Counted from the first letter of the stretch, positions 24,466 through 37,700 are shown. The stretch: 64,000 nucleotides of DNA from Isoetes taiwanensis (GCA_021234155.1 JAJEKV010000035.1:1490001-1554000); one strand, 5' to 3'. Notes: a model not told the origin generated them from the sequence alone. A program made the numbers and translations.

Positions 24466-24779
24466 ACATAGCCTCTAAAGGAGTGGGTAAAGCATCCAAA
24501 ATAGTAGAAACAGTACCAGAAGGAGCATCCAGCATCACTAAAAATTCTAGTTGCACTCTTCTTCGGAGGCATGATTGATAGCAGCTGAAATGAATCTGGC
24601 CACTGATCTGAAACCAACCTAAAAAAATCATATGCCTCTAGAAAGCCCTCTGAATAAGCTTCCCAAGGAGCTAAAATAGACGAAAAAACAGAGAGTGGAT
24701 GCAAAAGTTATTATGGATTATGTGAACAATGCTGACGGCAGAGTTCCAAAGCACCCATCACCTCTTCTTTGGGTATGTT
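24466..24779. other. no gene seen
   Basis: A minus-strand open stretch overlaps the repeat (24,273-24,704), but its length comes from the duplicated palindromic DNA and it has no recognised domain. Confidence 0.4.
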
Positions 24780-25115
24780 CTTAATAAGCAATTCGGTATA
24801 ATGTGTGTATCATATCTCCAATTAGATGATGTCAATGAAGAGTTGGTTCATTAAGCAATGTTGTTGTGGTGTGTGACGTAGAAAATTGTTTTTTTTTTTC
24901 TATTTCTTCCTTCCGTCCCTTTCATCTTGGGAGAGATCCATTGCAATGTCTTTGGTTTTCAGTCTAGTGGTAACGCGGTAGACCTAGGACAAATATATGT
25001 CTTAGAGTTCAAGGTCGTCCTTAGTTGCATTCAATATAAGGCGGTTGCAGGTAGGATCCAACAAAGCAATATTCGTGTAGTGTGTGCGTCATATATATCC
25101 AATTAGATACTGACA
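24780..25115 (+). repeat. tRNA-like SINE relic between diverged direct repeats
   Basis: CTAGTGGTAACGCGGTAGACC (24,965 onward) resembles a tRNA D-arm/A box, and GAGTTCAAGGTCG (about 25,004) a B box with one mismatch to GTTCRANNCC; spacing is about 40 bp as in Pol III promoters. The unit lies between diverged repeats AAGCAATTCGGTATAATGTG (about 24,788) and AAGCAATATTCGTGTAGTGT (about 25,064), both followed by a CAATTAGAT string. A tRNA-derived SINE is the simplest reading; no intact tRNA folds by eye. Confidence 0.4.
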
Positions 25116-25180
25116 AGAGGGTATGCCATAAATCTTCTTCCTCTTTTTTTTCTCCATTCTTCTTCTTCTTCGCTTGTCAT

Positions 25181-25191
25181 CTATCTATCTA

Positions 25192-25226
<35 letters not shown>
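25181..25226. repeat. CTAT microsatellite
   Basis: Runs of (CTAT)n and then CTTAT units lead into the TATATATA stretch in which the first unit of the array begins. Confidence 0.95.
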
Positions 25227-25282
25227 ATCCCTTATCCCTTATATATATATCCTTATCACTCATATATATACAATTATATGAG

Positions 25283-25340
25283 CTCTACCAACATGTTGGT
25301 AGAGATTGATCTCGGCCGTCCATCTCTGAGATGGACGGCC
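25283..25340. repeat. E1 head: two adjacent palindromes
   Basis: The first is a perfect 22-bp palindrome (25,283-25,304, half CTCTACCAACA). The second (25,314-25,340) has 13-bp arms GGCCGTCCATCTC and GAGATGGACGGCC around one T. E2 keeps the second exactly (31,810-31,836) but not the first; in E3 both are broken. Confidence 0.95.
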
Positions 25341-25347
25341 CAGACGG

Positions 25348-25636
25348 TGCCACCTCGTAACACCCCAAGCATCCCCCCTTATTTGGGGCTTTTAATCTGG
25401 GCCCTTGAAATTGGGGCATTTTATCTAGACCGTCGATTAAAATTATTTGGGGCTTTTCATATGGGCCGTCGGATTAAAAGGGAAGGTCAAATCTTGGCCG
25501 TCAATTTTGGATAGGAAGTTGCAGGGAAGGTGATAGAATTGGGGCTTTTAATCCAGATCATTGGAATTGGGGCTTCTAATCTCTTCCCTTGATTTAAAAG
25601 TGAAGGAAATTTAATGTCCACCTTCATGAGGTGGCA
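25348..25636. repeat. E1 head block bounded by inverted TGCCACCTC / GAGGTGGCA
   Basis: TGCCACCTC at 25,348 and GAGGTGGCA at 25,628 are inverted copies. Between them TTGGGGCTTTTAATC-like strings occur four times. E2 and E3 have the same plan, and GAGGTGGCA also recurs in E4 and E5, so this is a family-wide head signature. Confidence 0.75.
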
Positions 25637-25962
25637 ATGCACATTAATTAAAAATCATCCAAAGGATATTTTCCATTTTTCTCTGTTCTCGGTTCCGGCT
25701 GGCTTGTGGTCGGGCTATGGGGGAGAGCAGGATATATATCCTTATATATATTTTCACGTGAGGTAATGATGTCGAGATGGAGGGATTTCAAGTTTTCTTT
25801 TTTTTTGCTAACAATTTCTTTGAGTTCCTATGGCGATGGCATTCCACCAGGTCGAACTAATGCCGGGAAGATCGAGCCGGAAGGAGGCAACGGATTGTCT
25901 TTGCTGTTCGGTTCTATCTGTGGAATTCCACCTATGCTCTTCGGTTCCGGCGTCGCAGCTCC

Positions 25963-26073
25963 GCCATACCATACCATGCTGCAATTTGGGCAGCGATTCC
26001 TTATGCATGTGTTTTGGGTTCATTGATAGTAGCTTGGATTTGGAAAATGGGGCGTTATCCAACTTGGGTCTGA
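25963..26073 (+). other. small hydrophobic frame in E1 cargo
   Basis: The frame reads AIPYHAAIWAAIPYACVLGS then LIVAWIWKMGRYPTWV and stops, giving one probable transmembrane segment. E2 and E3 lack two codons (AWKMGRYP). The copy in E3 stays open over 38,912-39,112. It may be part of a captured small membrane-protein gene. I do not recognise it, and it has no confirmed start. Confidence 0.3.
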
Positions 26074-27008
26074 GTATCTTTGCTTAGGCTCTGCTTGTTT
26101 GCGGGCAGGGAGGCGGCATCATCCCACAGGGAAGCTGGAGGCAATTCTCTTTTTGTATTGGCAGCCTCTGTTACAAAGGCAAGGCCGATTTTGCAGGCTT
26201 CGTGGTACCCAATTCAGGGTTCTTATGGGTCTTCCATTTTGCTTCTGCATTGTGCTTGGATCTCACCAAGGAACCTGAACACTTGACATGGCTTCTATAT
26301 CCAGGTAATTTAACCGCATTTTTCTGTGAAAAACAAATGAAATGAAGTTACAGTAGTTATTAGATCAGTTTGAATCCAAAAATGGTACTTTTGGGCCGAT
26401 TTGGAGAAACTCTAGAGCATTTTTCGGATTAAAAAATGGACGCCATAGCCAAGCTTTCTGCCCACGATTTCTTTCTGCTGCTGTATTATTTTGTTGGCAG
26501 TCACCAGTAAAGCCACCAATAATGAATGCACACACGAAAGTTCATCTTGCTCTGAGCATGCTGCTGGTACAACACCTGCTGCAAATTTGTAGGACGCATT
26601 TTCAGTTTAGATTGATGGCGTCTTCGCCAATTTTGGCTTTGATTTGGAATTGGGTTCTCAGATATGTAGCTTAAATCACCTCGTTTTGCTTGATTTCAAA
26701 GCCTGGAAGATTGATTCTTGAAGATTGGAATAACCTTTTGCAGTTTACATAGATATGGGGCATGTAAACAATTTCGGCAGAATGAGGCCTCAGATTTTTG
26801 ACGGATAGTGTGTATCCAATTGCAGCAAGTTGTGCTTTTGATTTGGGCGTATCCAATTTGTGCCAAGTTGTGCTTCTGTAGAACATGGTTTGAATGGGGT
26901 CTAAATTTCTGTAGAATCTCGCTTATTTCCACTGGTGTGAAGCCATAGGTCATCTGCGGCAACAAAATCTTCAAATTGCACAAGGTAGCTTCTTAATCCT
27001 TCGGCATA

Positions 27009-27322
27009 ACATGTGCATACTAATAAGGAAACGCTCTTTCATATTGTGGATTTTCCATGTTGTCATGCCATTTTTGGTGTGTAGCTTCGGCCTACATGTG
27101 AAACATGGATGTGAAAAGACTTCTCTACACGTTTCCTCTAGGCAGATATGACAATTATGGATGACTTCAAAGGTTTTGGTCCATATGGGGAAGATGCAAG
27201 ATTCATGTGTTTGCTGCAAATAACAGAAGCTCGAGCTTACAACAAGTAGCAGATTTTGCAATGATGTCCTTTATTACACTGCAAGTCTAGAAGTATGCCA
27301 CTGATTATGGCAGAAATTAAAG
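27009..27322 (+). repeat. E1 internal duplication, copy 1
   Basis: About 310 bp from CATGTGCATACTAATAAGG to GCAGAAATTAAAGG, containing GATATGACAATTATGGATGA. It matches 28,294-28,571. The pair is present in each of the three long units (E2: 33,497-33,810 and 34,768-35,088; E3: 40,018-40,324 and 41,295-41,569). Confidence 0.9.
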
Positions 27323-28293
27323 GCAAATTATTGTGCCATTAGTTCACATTTTTAGGCAGATATTTGCTACAGATTAACAACAGAAGCTTCTCACGGGAAT
27401 CTCGTTTCAGGTAGATGTTCTTTATGGTGTTACAAATTTGAAAGCATGGCACTGACCTTGCAAAAAATGGAGGTAAATTTTCCCCTCTTAAGAGTTGACA
27501 TTTTTATTGGGCGATTAAATCTTATGTAAATCTTATGAAAGCAAAACAGAAACTGAAGCCCAAAGCTATGCAATGCAACGACTGCCCAAGTTCTTTGCTA
27601 ATCGACAAAGGTAAACTTCTCTTCTTTGAACTTTGTATCAACAAAAGTTGCAATGCTTTGTGGACCTGTTAGATGCACCTCGCCAACCTTTCTGGCACAA
27701 CAACGCTTTGAATGTTAGATCAGTGGATATTATACAGCCAAAGGAGTTGAATGCAGAATTCACATCTGTATTTTTTCAAATAGAATGTTGATGGAGAAAA
27801 GTGCAAAATCTCTCCCCAAAGCATTTCTTACAAAAGATTCATTTAGAAACGTGGAACTTGTTGGTCCACTGGAGTCTAATTCGTGTACTTTTTTCATCCG
27901 AAAGTATGCATCCAGAGGAAATCTTTGGTGAATGCCAAATAAATTCATATCTACATCATTAAAAGTCGCTTTAAAGTATCCGTTCGTATGAAAGAGGAAG
28001 TAATTGATGAATGCCAAACAATTTCATGCAAAAGATGTTAGGAATGCCCACATTTTCTTTGATACAATGATTGAACGAGATAGTTTACATGGACAATTGT
28101 GATTGGTGGCCTGGGCAGTACGAGAATTGCGAAGATCGGCCATAAGCAACAGTATGACCTGCTGCCAGGTGATGCTACTTATGTCAATGTTTTCAGGGAA
28201 TGCTCTCGGTCTCAATCTCTGGGGCAAAATCGTTCATGCATACCTTGCGCCTATCTAGTTGTATAGAATAATGTAGAGGCTGTTGCAGCAGAG

Positions 28294-28571
28294 TCCATGT
28301 GCATGCTAATAACTTTAGGAAACGCTCTTTCATATTGTGGATTTTCCATGTTGTCATGCCATTTTTGGTGTGTAGCTTCGGCCTGCATGTGAAACATGGA
28401 TGTGAAAAGACTTCTCTACACGTTTCCTCTGTGCAGATATGACAATTATGGATGACTTCAAAGGTTTTGGTCCATATGGGGAAGATGCAAGATTCATTTG
28501 TTTGATGCAATGATGTCCTTTATTACACTGCAAGTCTAGAAGTATGCCACTGATTATGACAGAAATTAAAG
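28294..28571 (+). repeat. E1 internal duplication, copy 2 (with deletion)
   Basis: Relative to copy 1 about 45 bp are missing (the stretch from CTGCAAATAACAGAAG to CAGATTTT). E3 copy 2 has the same deletion; E2 copy 2 keeps the sequence. Confidence 0.9.
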
Positions 28572-29319
28572 TCATTCCCCACTGTACAAACACACTGGAA
28601 ATGATTTTTTTTTGTCTTTTTAAGGGTACCGTTCCATTTTGAAGCTTCGTGACTTTCTGTGCCTTTGTTTTACAGATCTCTTAGGTATGGACCTGATGGC
28701 AAAGACACCTTGAGTTTTTATTTTCTTATCTGGAAGGGCTCGTGTACCACTCCCGTGCTAAGTTGCCATAGCTGAGGCTCAACAGGGCATCATAGCAATT
28801 TGATGCAGGTTTATTTCTTTTATCCCGAGCTAGTTTTCAAGCATGTTTTTGTGATGGTGGAGGTACTCTTTGTGTGGTAAATGCAGGTAATAATGAATTG
28901 CTACACCCATCTTTGATCATCCCTTTTGTTTCATCACCGAATACTAGCAGGTTGTTTGTGGTGAGTTCTTTGTCTTGATTCTAAAGTTTATGGTTTTGAA
29001 GAAACAATGATTCTTCAGTATGTCTGATGCAGTTGTTCACTCACAAGTAGCTTCATTTTTCTTGGATAGGCGACGATAATAGACGTGGTAAAAGGCTTTA
29101 TGCTAAGCTAGGCAACATTTGAGTTGTCTTCGATGTGCTACCTTCGATCTCTGAGTCGCTTTCGAAGTAGACGAAGCAAGGAAGCAGGAATCAAGATGGT
29201 TCACGTCTTTGGTTTTCTATATGTGCGATATTGGTGCTTTCTGAACAGTTTCTTTGCATTATTATAGGTTTAATTTATGAGCTAACATAAAGTCAGTAAT
29301 TTATTTGTTTGATTTTCAG

Positions 29320-29354
29320 GGATTTTGACAGAATTGCAAGGGCTAGGTTATAAG
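29320..29354 (+). other. 35-nt exon-like island in E1 cargo
   Basis: TTGATTTTCAG precedes GGATTTTGACAGAATTGCAA...GGTTATAAG, followed by GTAACA. The peptide is ILTELQGLGYK in the open frame. Consensus-like acceptor and donor suggest a captured exon with intron flanks. The copy in E2 (35,855-35,889) is intact; in E3 the acceptor CAG reads CGTG. Family not recognised. Confidence 0.4.
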
Positions 29355-31552
29355 GTAACAAATATTGGCTTTGTTCTTTTCAAGAAATGCAAGTTTTCTG
29401 CTTCTTTTTCTGGTTTAGGTATCCCACTTCCATTTTCCCACCAAATATATCGTCCTAAGCTGCCTGTAGGAAACACATTTAGAGCATATCGTAGGTTTCA
29501 TTTATGTACTGGACAGGACAAGGCCAGATTGTTGTCATATTTTTGTTTTATATTTGTCTGTCTAATGAGTTGCCACTCTTTTCTATAGTCATTTGCTTTC
29601 TGTAATCCTATGAAATTGAAGTTTTCCTCTGTGTTTGGTTGGAGCTCCAATTTAAGTTTTAGTTCGAGTTATTCTTTTTGCCGAGTATGTTCAGCTTTTA
29701 TTAATGTTTTGGACATGTTTATGCCTATTGTAAATATGGGTGTGCATTATGTTTCCAAACAACTAAATAAGGTGAGCTTTAGCCTTCTGGTACAGTTTGT
29801 GCACCAAATCTTCAGGTTGCTGGTGCAAATGATGGTAGCTCGTATGCACTGGTAACATTACAAAACAGTCTTTTCAGAAGAGGAAACATGTCAGGAAATA
29901 AATAAATGATGGCAAGACACCAGGACTTATTCGGAGCGATCATAATTTGGGGGAGTTGATTCGTGGACTGATGAATGGCTTGAGTTACAGGCTTCAAGCA
30001 AATCCTCTTTGCCTCGTGGATACGATTGCTGAAAATTATGTGAAGCCCTACAACTTGAAGTGACAATGGTGTCGGGGTTTTAGAGCCCGCGGCCGGGGAG
30101 CACTTCAAGATAGTTTTCTCTCGATGCTACTAGTCCGAATAACTCTGATAATGCTTCACCCCAAAGCATTACCTTTTTTATTATACTTTGGATGCTGGGT
30201 CTTAGCATTTAACTCAGTATATATACTTTAGATCTATGCATCGCGCGGTTGTTACAAAAAGAATTTATCGATGCAGCTGAAAGTTATTTAAAAAAAAAAA
30301 AAAAAAAAAGTTATTTAAATGCTTTAAATACTTGGATCCTGATGTACATATCGGATCTTTGCTCATTTGAATGCTTTCGCTTCCTCGTGTTAATATTGGC
30401 ACCTAATCCGGACTAGAAAAAAGCAGGAAGCCTTGACATCCCTTCGGCGTCTCGATGGTTTATGAAAACAAACTACCAAAGTCTGAACAGTTTTTGTTTT
30501 TACAATAGTGCGTCCTGTTGCGTCCTGATACCAACAATATTGTATGTTGTTGAATGTGGCCTTTAGCATATGTTACACAAATTTGGCCTTTCGCGATGGC
30601 CATATGCACACAATTTTACATTATTTATTCTTTTGTAGCACAGTTGCCACATTCATTGGTGGCATCCCCAACCATGGGATACTCGCTTTTTGAACAAATT
30701 GAGGCTTCGACCATTGGCCCATTGAAATAGATATTATTCTTCATCTCATGGCTTAGTCCACATTGACATATCTACATCTAAGATTGACATTGCAACATCT
30801 ACATGTGAGATTAACATTTGCCATTTGATAGCCTACAAGGCTTTTGCATCTGCTTATAGTTGCTAAAATAGACATATGTGGCAAGTTCTATAATGTCCAT
30901 GTTCATTTGCTCCACCATTTGGACCATTGATTTGTTTGACAGATATGAGTTGCACCTTAGAAGTTCCATGATGATTTCATCCTAGGTTGATGACTTCATA
31001 GAAGGATTCCGATTCGCATGGCTTATTTTGTTAAAAAATTGCCTAAATATCTACACTAGATGCAATCACCCTATTGCAATTTCGGTTAATTTTTGGGAGC
31101 GTCATCCCAATAATAACATCTATGTTTACATGTTATAAGTTTATAATTCTGCGAAATTTGCTCCGTAGGGACTCAATTGAAGTTGATTAAAAAAGTTCAA
31201 ATGTGTGAGTTTGACTTTTAAGGAAATTCAATGGGATCTCAAGGAAGTGGCACCCATATATATGTGACTCAACTTCCAAGCTATTTATAATGAATGCTAA
31301 CTCGTCCCAGGACTATGACATTTCCATTCATGCACACAAAATAATGAACATCGCAAGGAATCTATAGAATTTGGCATTTGAGGTTCTGCATTGCAAGAAC
31401 TCGGAACATGGAGGACATATTTTATCATTCTTTTCTAGAGGGTCTTAAGGGAATCTAGGTGAACCTTTCGCATTCTATGTGCTTTCTAGTGAATCTAGGG
31501 GGAATCTTTCTTGAATGACTTTGAATTTTACTTTTAGTGTCATGGCTTCGCT

Positions 31553-31747
31553 TTGCGTGAATTAAACGTTCATTACGACTTTAACTTCTTTGGCTTTAGT
31601 GAAAACTTCAGTCCAATTCAAATTTGGCTTCACTTTCCAATGTTTGATCTTGGCCACAATGGTGACTTTGGCTTAAAATTTATGCTAAAACCTTCCTACA
31701 AAAATAATAATCACAAGCTACCAGGCGACTTTGTATACTCCTTATAG
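31553..31747 (+). other. open stretch in E1 tail
   Basis: A 64-codon frame in the tail (HYDFNFFGFSENFSPIQ and following) is conserved in E1 (31,553) and E3 (44,556) but shifted in E2. It consists of diverged ACTTTGGCTT-like repeats and lacks an AUG near its start. I regard it as tail repeat DNA, not a gene. Confidence 0.3.
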
Positions 31748-31759
31748 TACAAAGACTTG

Positions 31760-34700
31760 TATATATACAATTATATTGAGGTCTGGATGATGGTGTAGAG
31801 ATTGATCTCGGCCGTCCATCTCTGAGATGGACGGCCCAGACGGTGCCACCTCGTAACACCCCAAGCATCCCCCCTTATTTGGGGCTTTTAATCTGGGCCC
31901 TTGAAATTGGGGCATTTTATCTAGACCGTCGATTAAAATTATTTGGGGCTTTTCATATGGGCCGTCGGATTAAAAGGGAAGGTCAAATCTTGGCCGTCAA
32001 TTTTGGATAGGAAGTTGCAGGGAAGGTGATAGAATTGGGGCTTTTAATCCAGATCATTGGAATTGGGGCTTCTAATCTCTTCCCTTGATTTAAAAGTGAA
32101 GGAAATTTAATGTCCACCTTCATGAGGTGGCAATGCACATTAATTAAAAATCATCCAAAGGATATTTTCCATTTTTCTCTGTTCTCGGTTCCGGCTGGCT
32201 TGTGGTCGGGCTATGGGGGAGAGCAGGATATATATCCTTATATATATTTTCACGTGAGGTAATGATGTCGAGATGGAGGGATTTCAAGTTTTTTTTTTTT
32301 TGCTAACAATTTCTTTGAGTTCCTATGGCGATGGCATTCCACCAGGTCGAACTAATGCCGGGAAGATCGAGCCGGAAGGAGGCAACGGATTGTCTTTGCT
32401 GTTCGGTTCTATCTGTGGAATTCCACCTATGCTCTTCGGTTCCGGCGTCGCAGCTCCGCCATACCATACCATGCTGCAATTTGGGCAGCGATTCCTTATG
32501 CATGTGTTTTGGGTTCATTGATAGTAGCTTGGAAAATGGGGCGTTATCCAACTTGGGTCTGAGTATCTTTGCTTAGGCTCTGCTTGTTTGCGGGCAGGGA
32601 GGCGGCATCATCCCACAGGGAAGCTGGAGGCAATTCTCTTTTTGTATTGGCAGCCTCTGTTACAAAGGCAAGGCCGATTTTGCAGGCTTCGTGGTACCCA
32701 ATTCAGGGTTCTTATGGGTCTTCCATTTTGCTTCTGCATTGTGCTTGGATCTCACCAAGGAACCTGAACACTTGACATGGCTTCTATATCCAGGTAATTT
32801 AACCGCATTTTTCTGTGAAAAACAAATGAAATGAAGTTACAGTAGTTATTAGATCAGTTTGAATCCAAAAATGGTACTTTTGGGCCGATTTGGAGAAACT
32901 CTAGAGCATTTTTCGGATTAAAAAATGGACGCCATAGCCAAGCTTTCTGCCCACGATTTCTTTCTGCTGCTGTATTATTTTGTTGGCAGTCACCAGTAAA
33001 GCCACCAATAATGAATGCACACACGAAAGTTCATCTTGCTCTGAGCATGCTGCTGGTACAACACCTGCTGCAAATTTGTAGGACGCATTTTCAGTTTAGA
33101 TTGATGGCGTCTTCGCCAATTTCGGCTTTGATTTGGAATTGGGTTCTCAGATATGTAGCTTAAATCACCTCGTTTTGCTTGATTTCAAAGCCTGGAAGAT
33201 TGATTCTTGAAGATTGGAATAACCTTTTGCAGTTTACATAGATATGGGGCATGTAAACAATTTCGGCAGAATGAGGCCTCAGATTTTGACGGATAGTGTG
33301 TATCCAATTGCAGCAAGTTGTGCTTTTGATTTGGGCGTATCCAATTTGTGCCAAGTTGTGCTTCTGTAGAACATGGTTTGAATGGGGTCTAAATTTCTGT
33401 AGAATCTCGCTTATTTCCACTGGTGTGAAGCCATAGGTCATCTGCGGCAACAAAATCTTCAAATTGCACAAGGTAGCTTCTTAATCCTTCGGCATAACAT
33501 GTGCATACTAATAAGGAAACGCTCTTTCATATTGTGGATTTTCCATGTTGTCATGCCATTTTTGGTGTGTAGCTTCGGCCTACATGTGAAACATGGATGT
33601 GAAAAGACTTCTCTACACGTTTCCTCTAGGCAGATATGACAATTATGGATGACTTCAAAGGTTTTGGTCCATATGGGGAAGATGCAAGATTCATGTGTTT
33701 GCTGCAAATAACAGAAGCTCGAGCTTACAACAAGTAGCAGATTTTGCAATGATGTCCTTTATTACACTGCAAGTCTAGAAGTATGCCACTGATTATGGCA
33801 GAAATTAAAGGCAAATTATTGTGCCATTAGTTCACATTTTTAGGCAGATATTTGCTACAGATTAACAACAGAAGCTTCTCACGGGAATCTTTGACCTTCA
33901 CAACCGGGTGATCGTTTCAAGTAGATGTTCTTTATGGTGTTACAAATTTGAAAGCATGGCACTGACCTTGCAAAAAATGGAGGTAAATTTTCCCCTCTTA
34001 AGAGTTGACATTTTTATTGGGCGATTAAATCTTATGTAAATCTTATGAAAGCAAAACAGAAACTGAAGCCCAAAGCTATGCAATGCAACGACTGCCCAAG
34101 TTCTTTGCTAATCGACAAAGGTAAACTTCTCTTCTTTGAACTTTGTATCAACAAAAGTTGCAATGCTTTGTGGACCTGTTAGATGCACCTCGCCAACCTT
34201 TCTGGCACAACAACGCTCTGAATGTTAGATCAGTGGATATTATACAAGTGGATATTATACAGCCAAAAGAGTTGAATGCAGAATTCACATCTGTATTTTT
34301 TCAAATAGAATGTTGATGGAGAAAAGTGCAAAATCTCTCCCCAAAGCATTTCTTACAAAAGATTCATTTAGAAACGTGGAACTTGTTGGTCCACTGGAGT
34401 CTAATTCGTGTACTTTTTTCATCCGAAAGTATGCATCCAGAGGAAATCTTTGGTGAATGCCAAATAAATTCATATCTACATCATTAAAAGTCGCTTTAAA
34501 GTATCCGTTCGTAATGCCAAACAATTTCATGCAAAAGATGTTGGGAATGCCCAGATTTTCTTTGATACAATGATTGAACGAGATAGTTTACATGGACAAT
34601 TGTGATTGGTGGCCTGGGCAGTACGAGAATTGCGAAGATCCAGGTGATGCTACTTATGTCAATGTTTTCAGGGAATGCTCTCGGTCTCAATCTCTGGGGC

Positions 34701-37700
34701 AAAATCGTTCATGCATACCTTGCGCCTATCTAGTTGTATAGAATAATGTAGAGGCTGTTGCAGCAGAGTCCATGTGCATGCTAATAACTTTAGGAAACGC
34801 TCTTTCATATTGTGGATTTTCCATGTTGTCATGCCATTTTTGGTGTGTAGCTTCGGCCTGCATGTGAAACATGGATGTGAAAAGACTTCTCTACACGTTT
34901 CCTCTGTGCAGATATGACAATTATGGATGACTTCAAAGGTTTTGGTCCATATGGGGAAGATGCAAGATTCATGTGTTTGCTGCAAATAACAGAAGCTCGA
35001 GCTTACAACAAGTAGCAGATTTTGCAATGATGTCCTTTATTACACTGCAAGTCTAGAAGTATGCCACTGATTATGACAGAAATTAAAGTCATTCCCCACT
35101 GTACAAACACACTGGAAATGATTTTTTTTTCTCTTTTTAATGGTACCGTTCCATTTTGAAGCTTCGTGACTTTCTGTGCCTTTGTTTTACAGATCTCTTA
35201 GGTATGGACCTCTCTTAGGTATGGACCTGATGGCAAAGACACCTTGAGTTTTTATTTTCTTATCTGGAAGGGCTCGTGTACCACTCCCGTGCTAAGTTGC
35301 CATAGCTGAGGCTCAACAGGGCATCATAGCAATTTGATGCAGGTTTATTTCTTTTATCCCGAGCTAGTTTTCAAGCATGTTTTTGTGATGGTGGAGGTAC
35401 TCTTTGTGTGGAAAATGCAGGTAATAATGAATTGCTACACCCATCTTTGATCATCCCTTTTGTTTCATCACCGAATACTAGCAGGTTGTTTGTGGTGAGT
35501 TCTTTGTCTTCATTCTAAAGTTTATGGTTTTGAAGAAACAATGATTCTTCAGTATGTCTGATGCAGTTGTTCACTCACAAGTAGCTTCATTTTTCTTGGA
35601 TAGGCGACGATAATAGACGTGGTAAAAGGCTTTATGCTAAGCTAGGGCAACCTTTGAGTTGTCTTCGATGTGCTACCTTCGATCTCTGAGTCGCTTTCGA
35701 AGTAGACGAAGCAAGGAAGCAGGAATCAAGATGGTTCACGTCTTTGGTTTTCTATATGTGCGATATTGGTGCTTTCTGAACAGTTTCTTTGCATTATTAG
35801 AGGTTTAATTTATGAGCTAACATAAAGTCAGCAATTTATTTGTTTGATTTTCAGGGATTTTGACAGAATTGCAAGGGCTAGGTTATAAGGTAACAAATAT
35901 TGGCTTTGTTCTTTTCAAGAAATGCAAGTTTTCTGCTTCTTTTTCTGGTTTAGGTATCCCACTTCCATTTTCCCACCAAATATATCGTCCTAAGCTGCCT
36001 GTAGGAAACACATTTAGAGCATATCGTAGGTTTCATTTATGTACTGGACAGGACAAGGCCAGATTGTTGTCATATTTTTGTTTTATATTTGTCTGTCTAA
36101 TGAGTTGCCACTCTTTTCTATAGTCATTTGCTTTCTATAATCCTATGAAATTGAAGTTTTCCTCTGTGTTTGGTTGGAGCTCCAATTTAAGTTTTAGTTC
36201 GAGTTATTCTTTTTGCCGAGTATGTTCAGCTTTTATTAATGTTTTGGACATGTTTATGCCTATTGTAAATATGGGTGTGCATTATGTTTCCAAACAACTA
36301 AATAAGGTGAGCTTTAGCCTTCTGGTACAGTTTGTGCACCAAATCTTCAGGTTGCTGGTGCAAATGATGGTAGCTCGTATGCACTGGTAACATTACAAAA
36401 CAGTCTTTTCAGAAGAGGAAACATGTCAGGAAATAAATAAATGATGGCAAGACACCAGGACTTATTCGGAGCGATCATAATTTGGGGGAGTTGATTCGTG
36501 GACTGATGAATGGCTTGAGTTACAGGCTTCAAGCAAATCCTCTTTGCCTCGTGATACTGATTGCTGAAAATTATGTGAAGCCCTACAACTTGAAGTGACA
36601 ATGGTGTCAGGGTTTAGAGCCTGCGTCCAGGAGCACTTCAAGATAGTTTTCTCTGATGCTACTAGTCTGAATAACTCTGATAATGCTTCACCCCAAAGCA
36701 TTACCTTTTTTATTATACTTTGGATGCTGGGTCTTAGCATTTAACTCAGTATATATACTTTAGATCTATGCATCGCGCGGTTGTTACAAAAAGAATTTAT
36801 CGATGCAGCTGAAAGTTAAAAAAAAAAAAAAAAAAAGTTATTTAAATGCTTTAAATACTTGGATCCTGATGTACATATCGGATCTTTGCTCATTTGAATG
36901 CTCGCTTCCTCTGTGTTAATATTGGCACCTAATCCAGACTAGAAAAAGCAGGAAGCCTTGACATCCCTTCGCGTCTCTGATGGTTTATGAAAACAAACTA
37001 CCAAAGTCTGAACCAGTTTTTTGCTTTACAATAGTGCGTCCTGTTGCGTCCTGATACCAACAATATTGTATGTTGTTGAATGTGGCCTTTAGCATATGTT
37101 ACACAAATTTGGCCTTTCGCGATGGCCATATGCACACAATTTTACATTATTTATTCTTTTGTAGCACAGTTGCCACATTCATTGGTGGCATCCCCAACCA
37201 TGGGATACTCGCTTTTTTGAACAAATTGAGGCTTCGACCATTGGCCCATTGAAATAGATATTATTCTTCATCTCATGGCTTAGTCCACATTGACATATCT
37301 ACATCTAAGATTGACATTGCAACATCTACATGTGAGATTAACATTTGCCATTTGATAGCCTACAAGGCTTTTGCATCTGCTTATAGTTGCTAAAATAGAC
37401 ATATGTGGCAAGTTCTATAATGTCCATGTTCATTTGCTCCACCATTTGGACCATTGATTTGTTTGACAGATATGAGTTGCACCTTAGAAGTTCCATGATG
37501 ATTTCATCCTAGGTTGATGACTTCATAGAAGGATTCCGATTCGCATGGCTTATTTTGTTAAAAAATTGCCTAAATATCTACACTAGATGCAATCACCCTA
37601 TTGCAATTTCGGTTATTTTTGGGAGCGTCATCCCAATAATAACATCTATGTTTACATGTTATAAGTTTATAATTCTGCGAAATTTGCTCCGTAGGGACTC

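Larger units (their letters stand above)
25263..31766. mobile_element. array unit E1 (6.5 kb, Helitron-like, non-autonomous)
   Basis: The unit starts TATATATACAATTATATGAG and ends CTTATAGTACAAAGACTTG followed by TATATATA. The end, reversed, also reads TATATATACAA, so the unit has 11-bp inverted ends. Behind the start lies a hairpin head, a block with several TTGGGGCTTTTAATC copies, then about 5 kb of unrelated cargo, an A tract at 30,290-30,309, and a tail with GAATCTAGG strings. No Rep, helicase or transposase frame is present, so it would depend on another element. E2 and E3 are near-identical copies directly downstream. Helitron-like behaviour is inferred from the arrays and cargo; the inverted ends also allow a TIR transposon or a Helentron-type element. 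Confidence 0.65.

Noticed and set aside
24273-24704. 143-codon minus-strand frame
   Set aside because: Mostly the duplicated palindromic block read through; no recognised domain.
26971-27261. Repeated 80-119-codon minus-strand frames in E1-E3 (MQNLLLVVSSSFCYLQ and relatives) as a gene family
   Set aside because: They repeat because the DNA repeats; the frame is broken by the indels between copies and no domain or splice context supports it.
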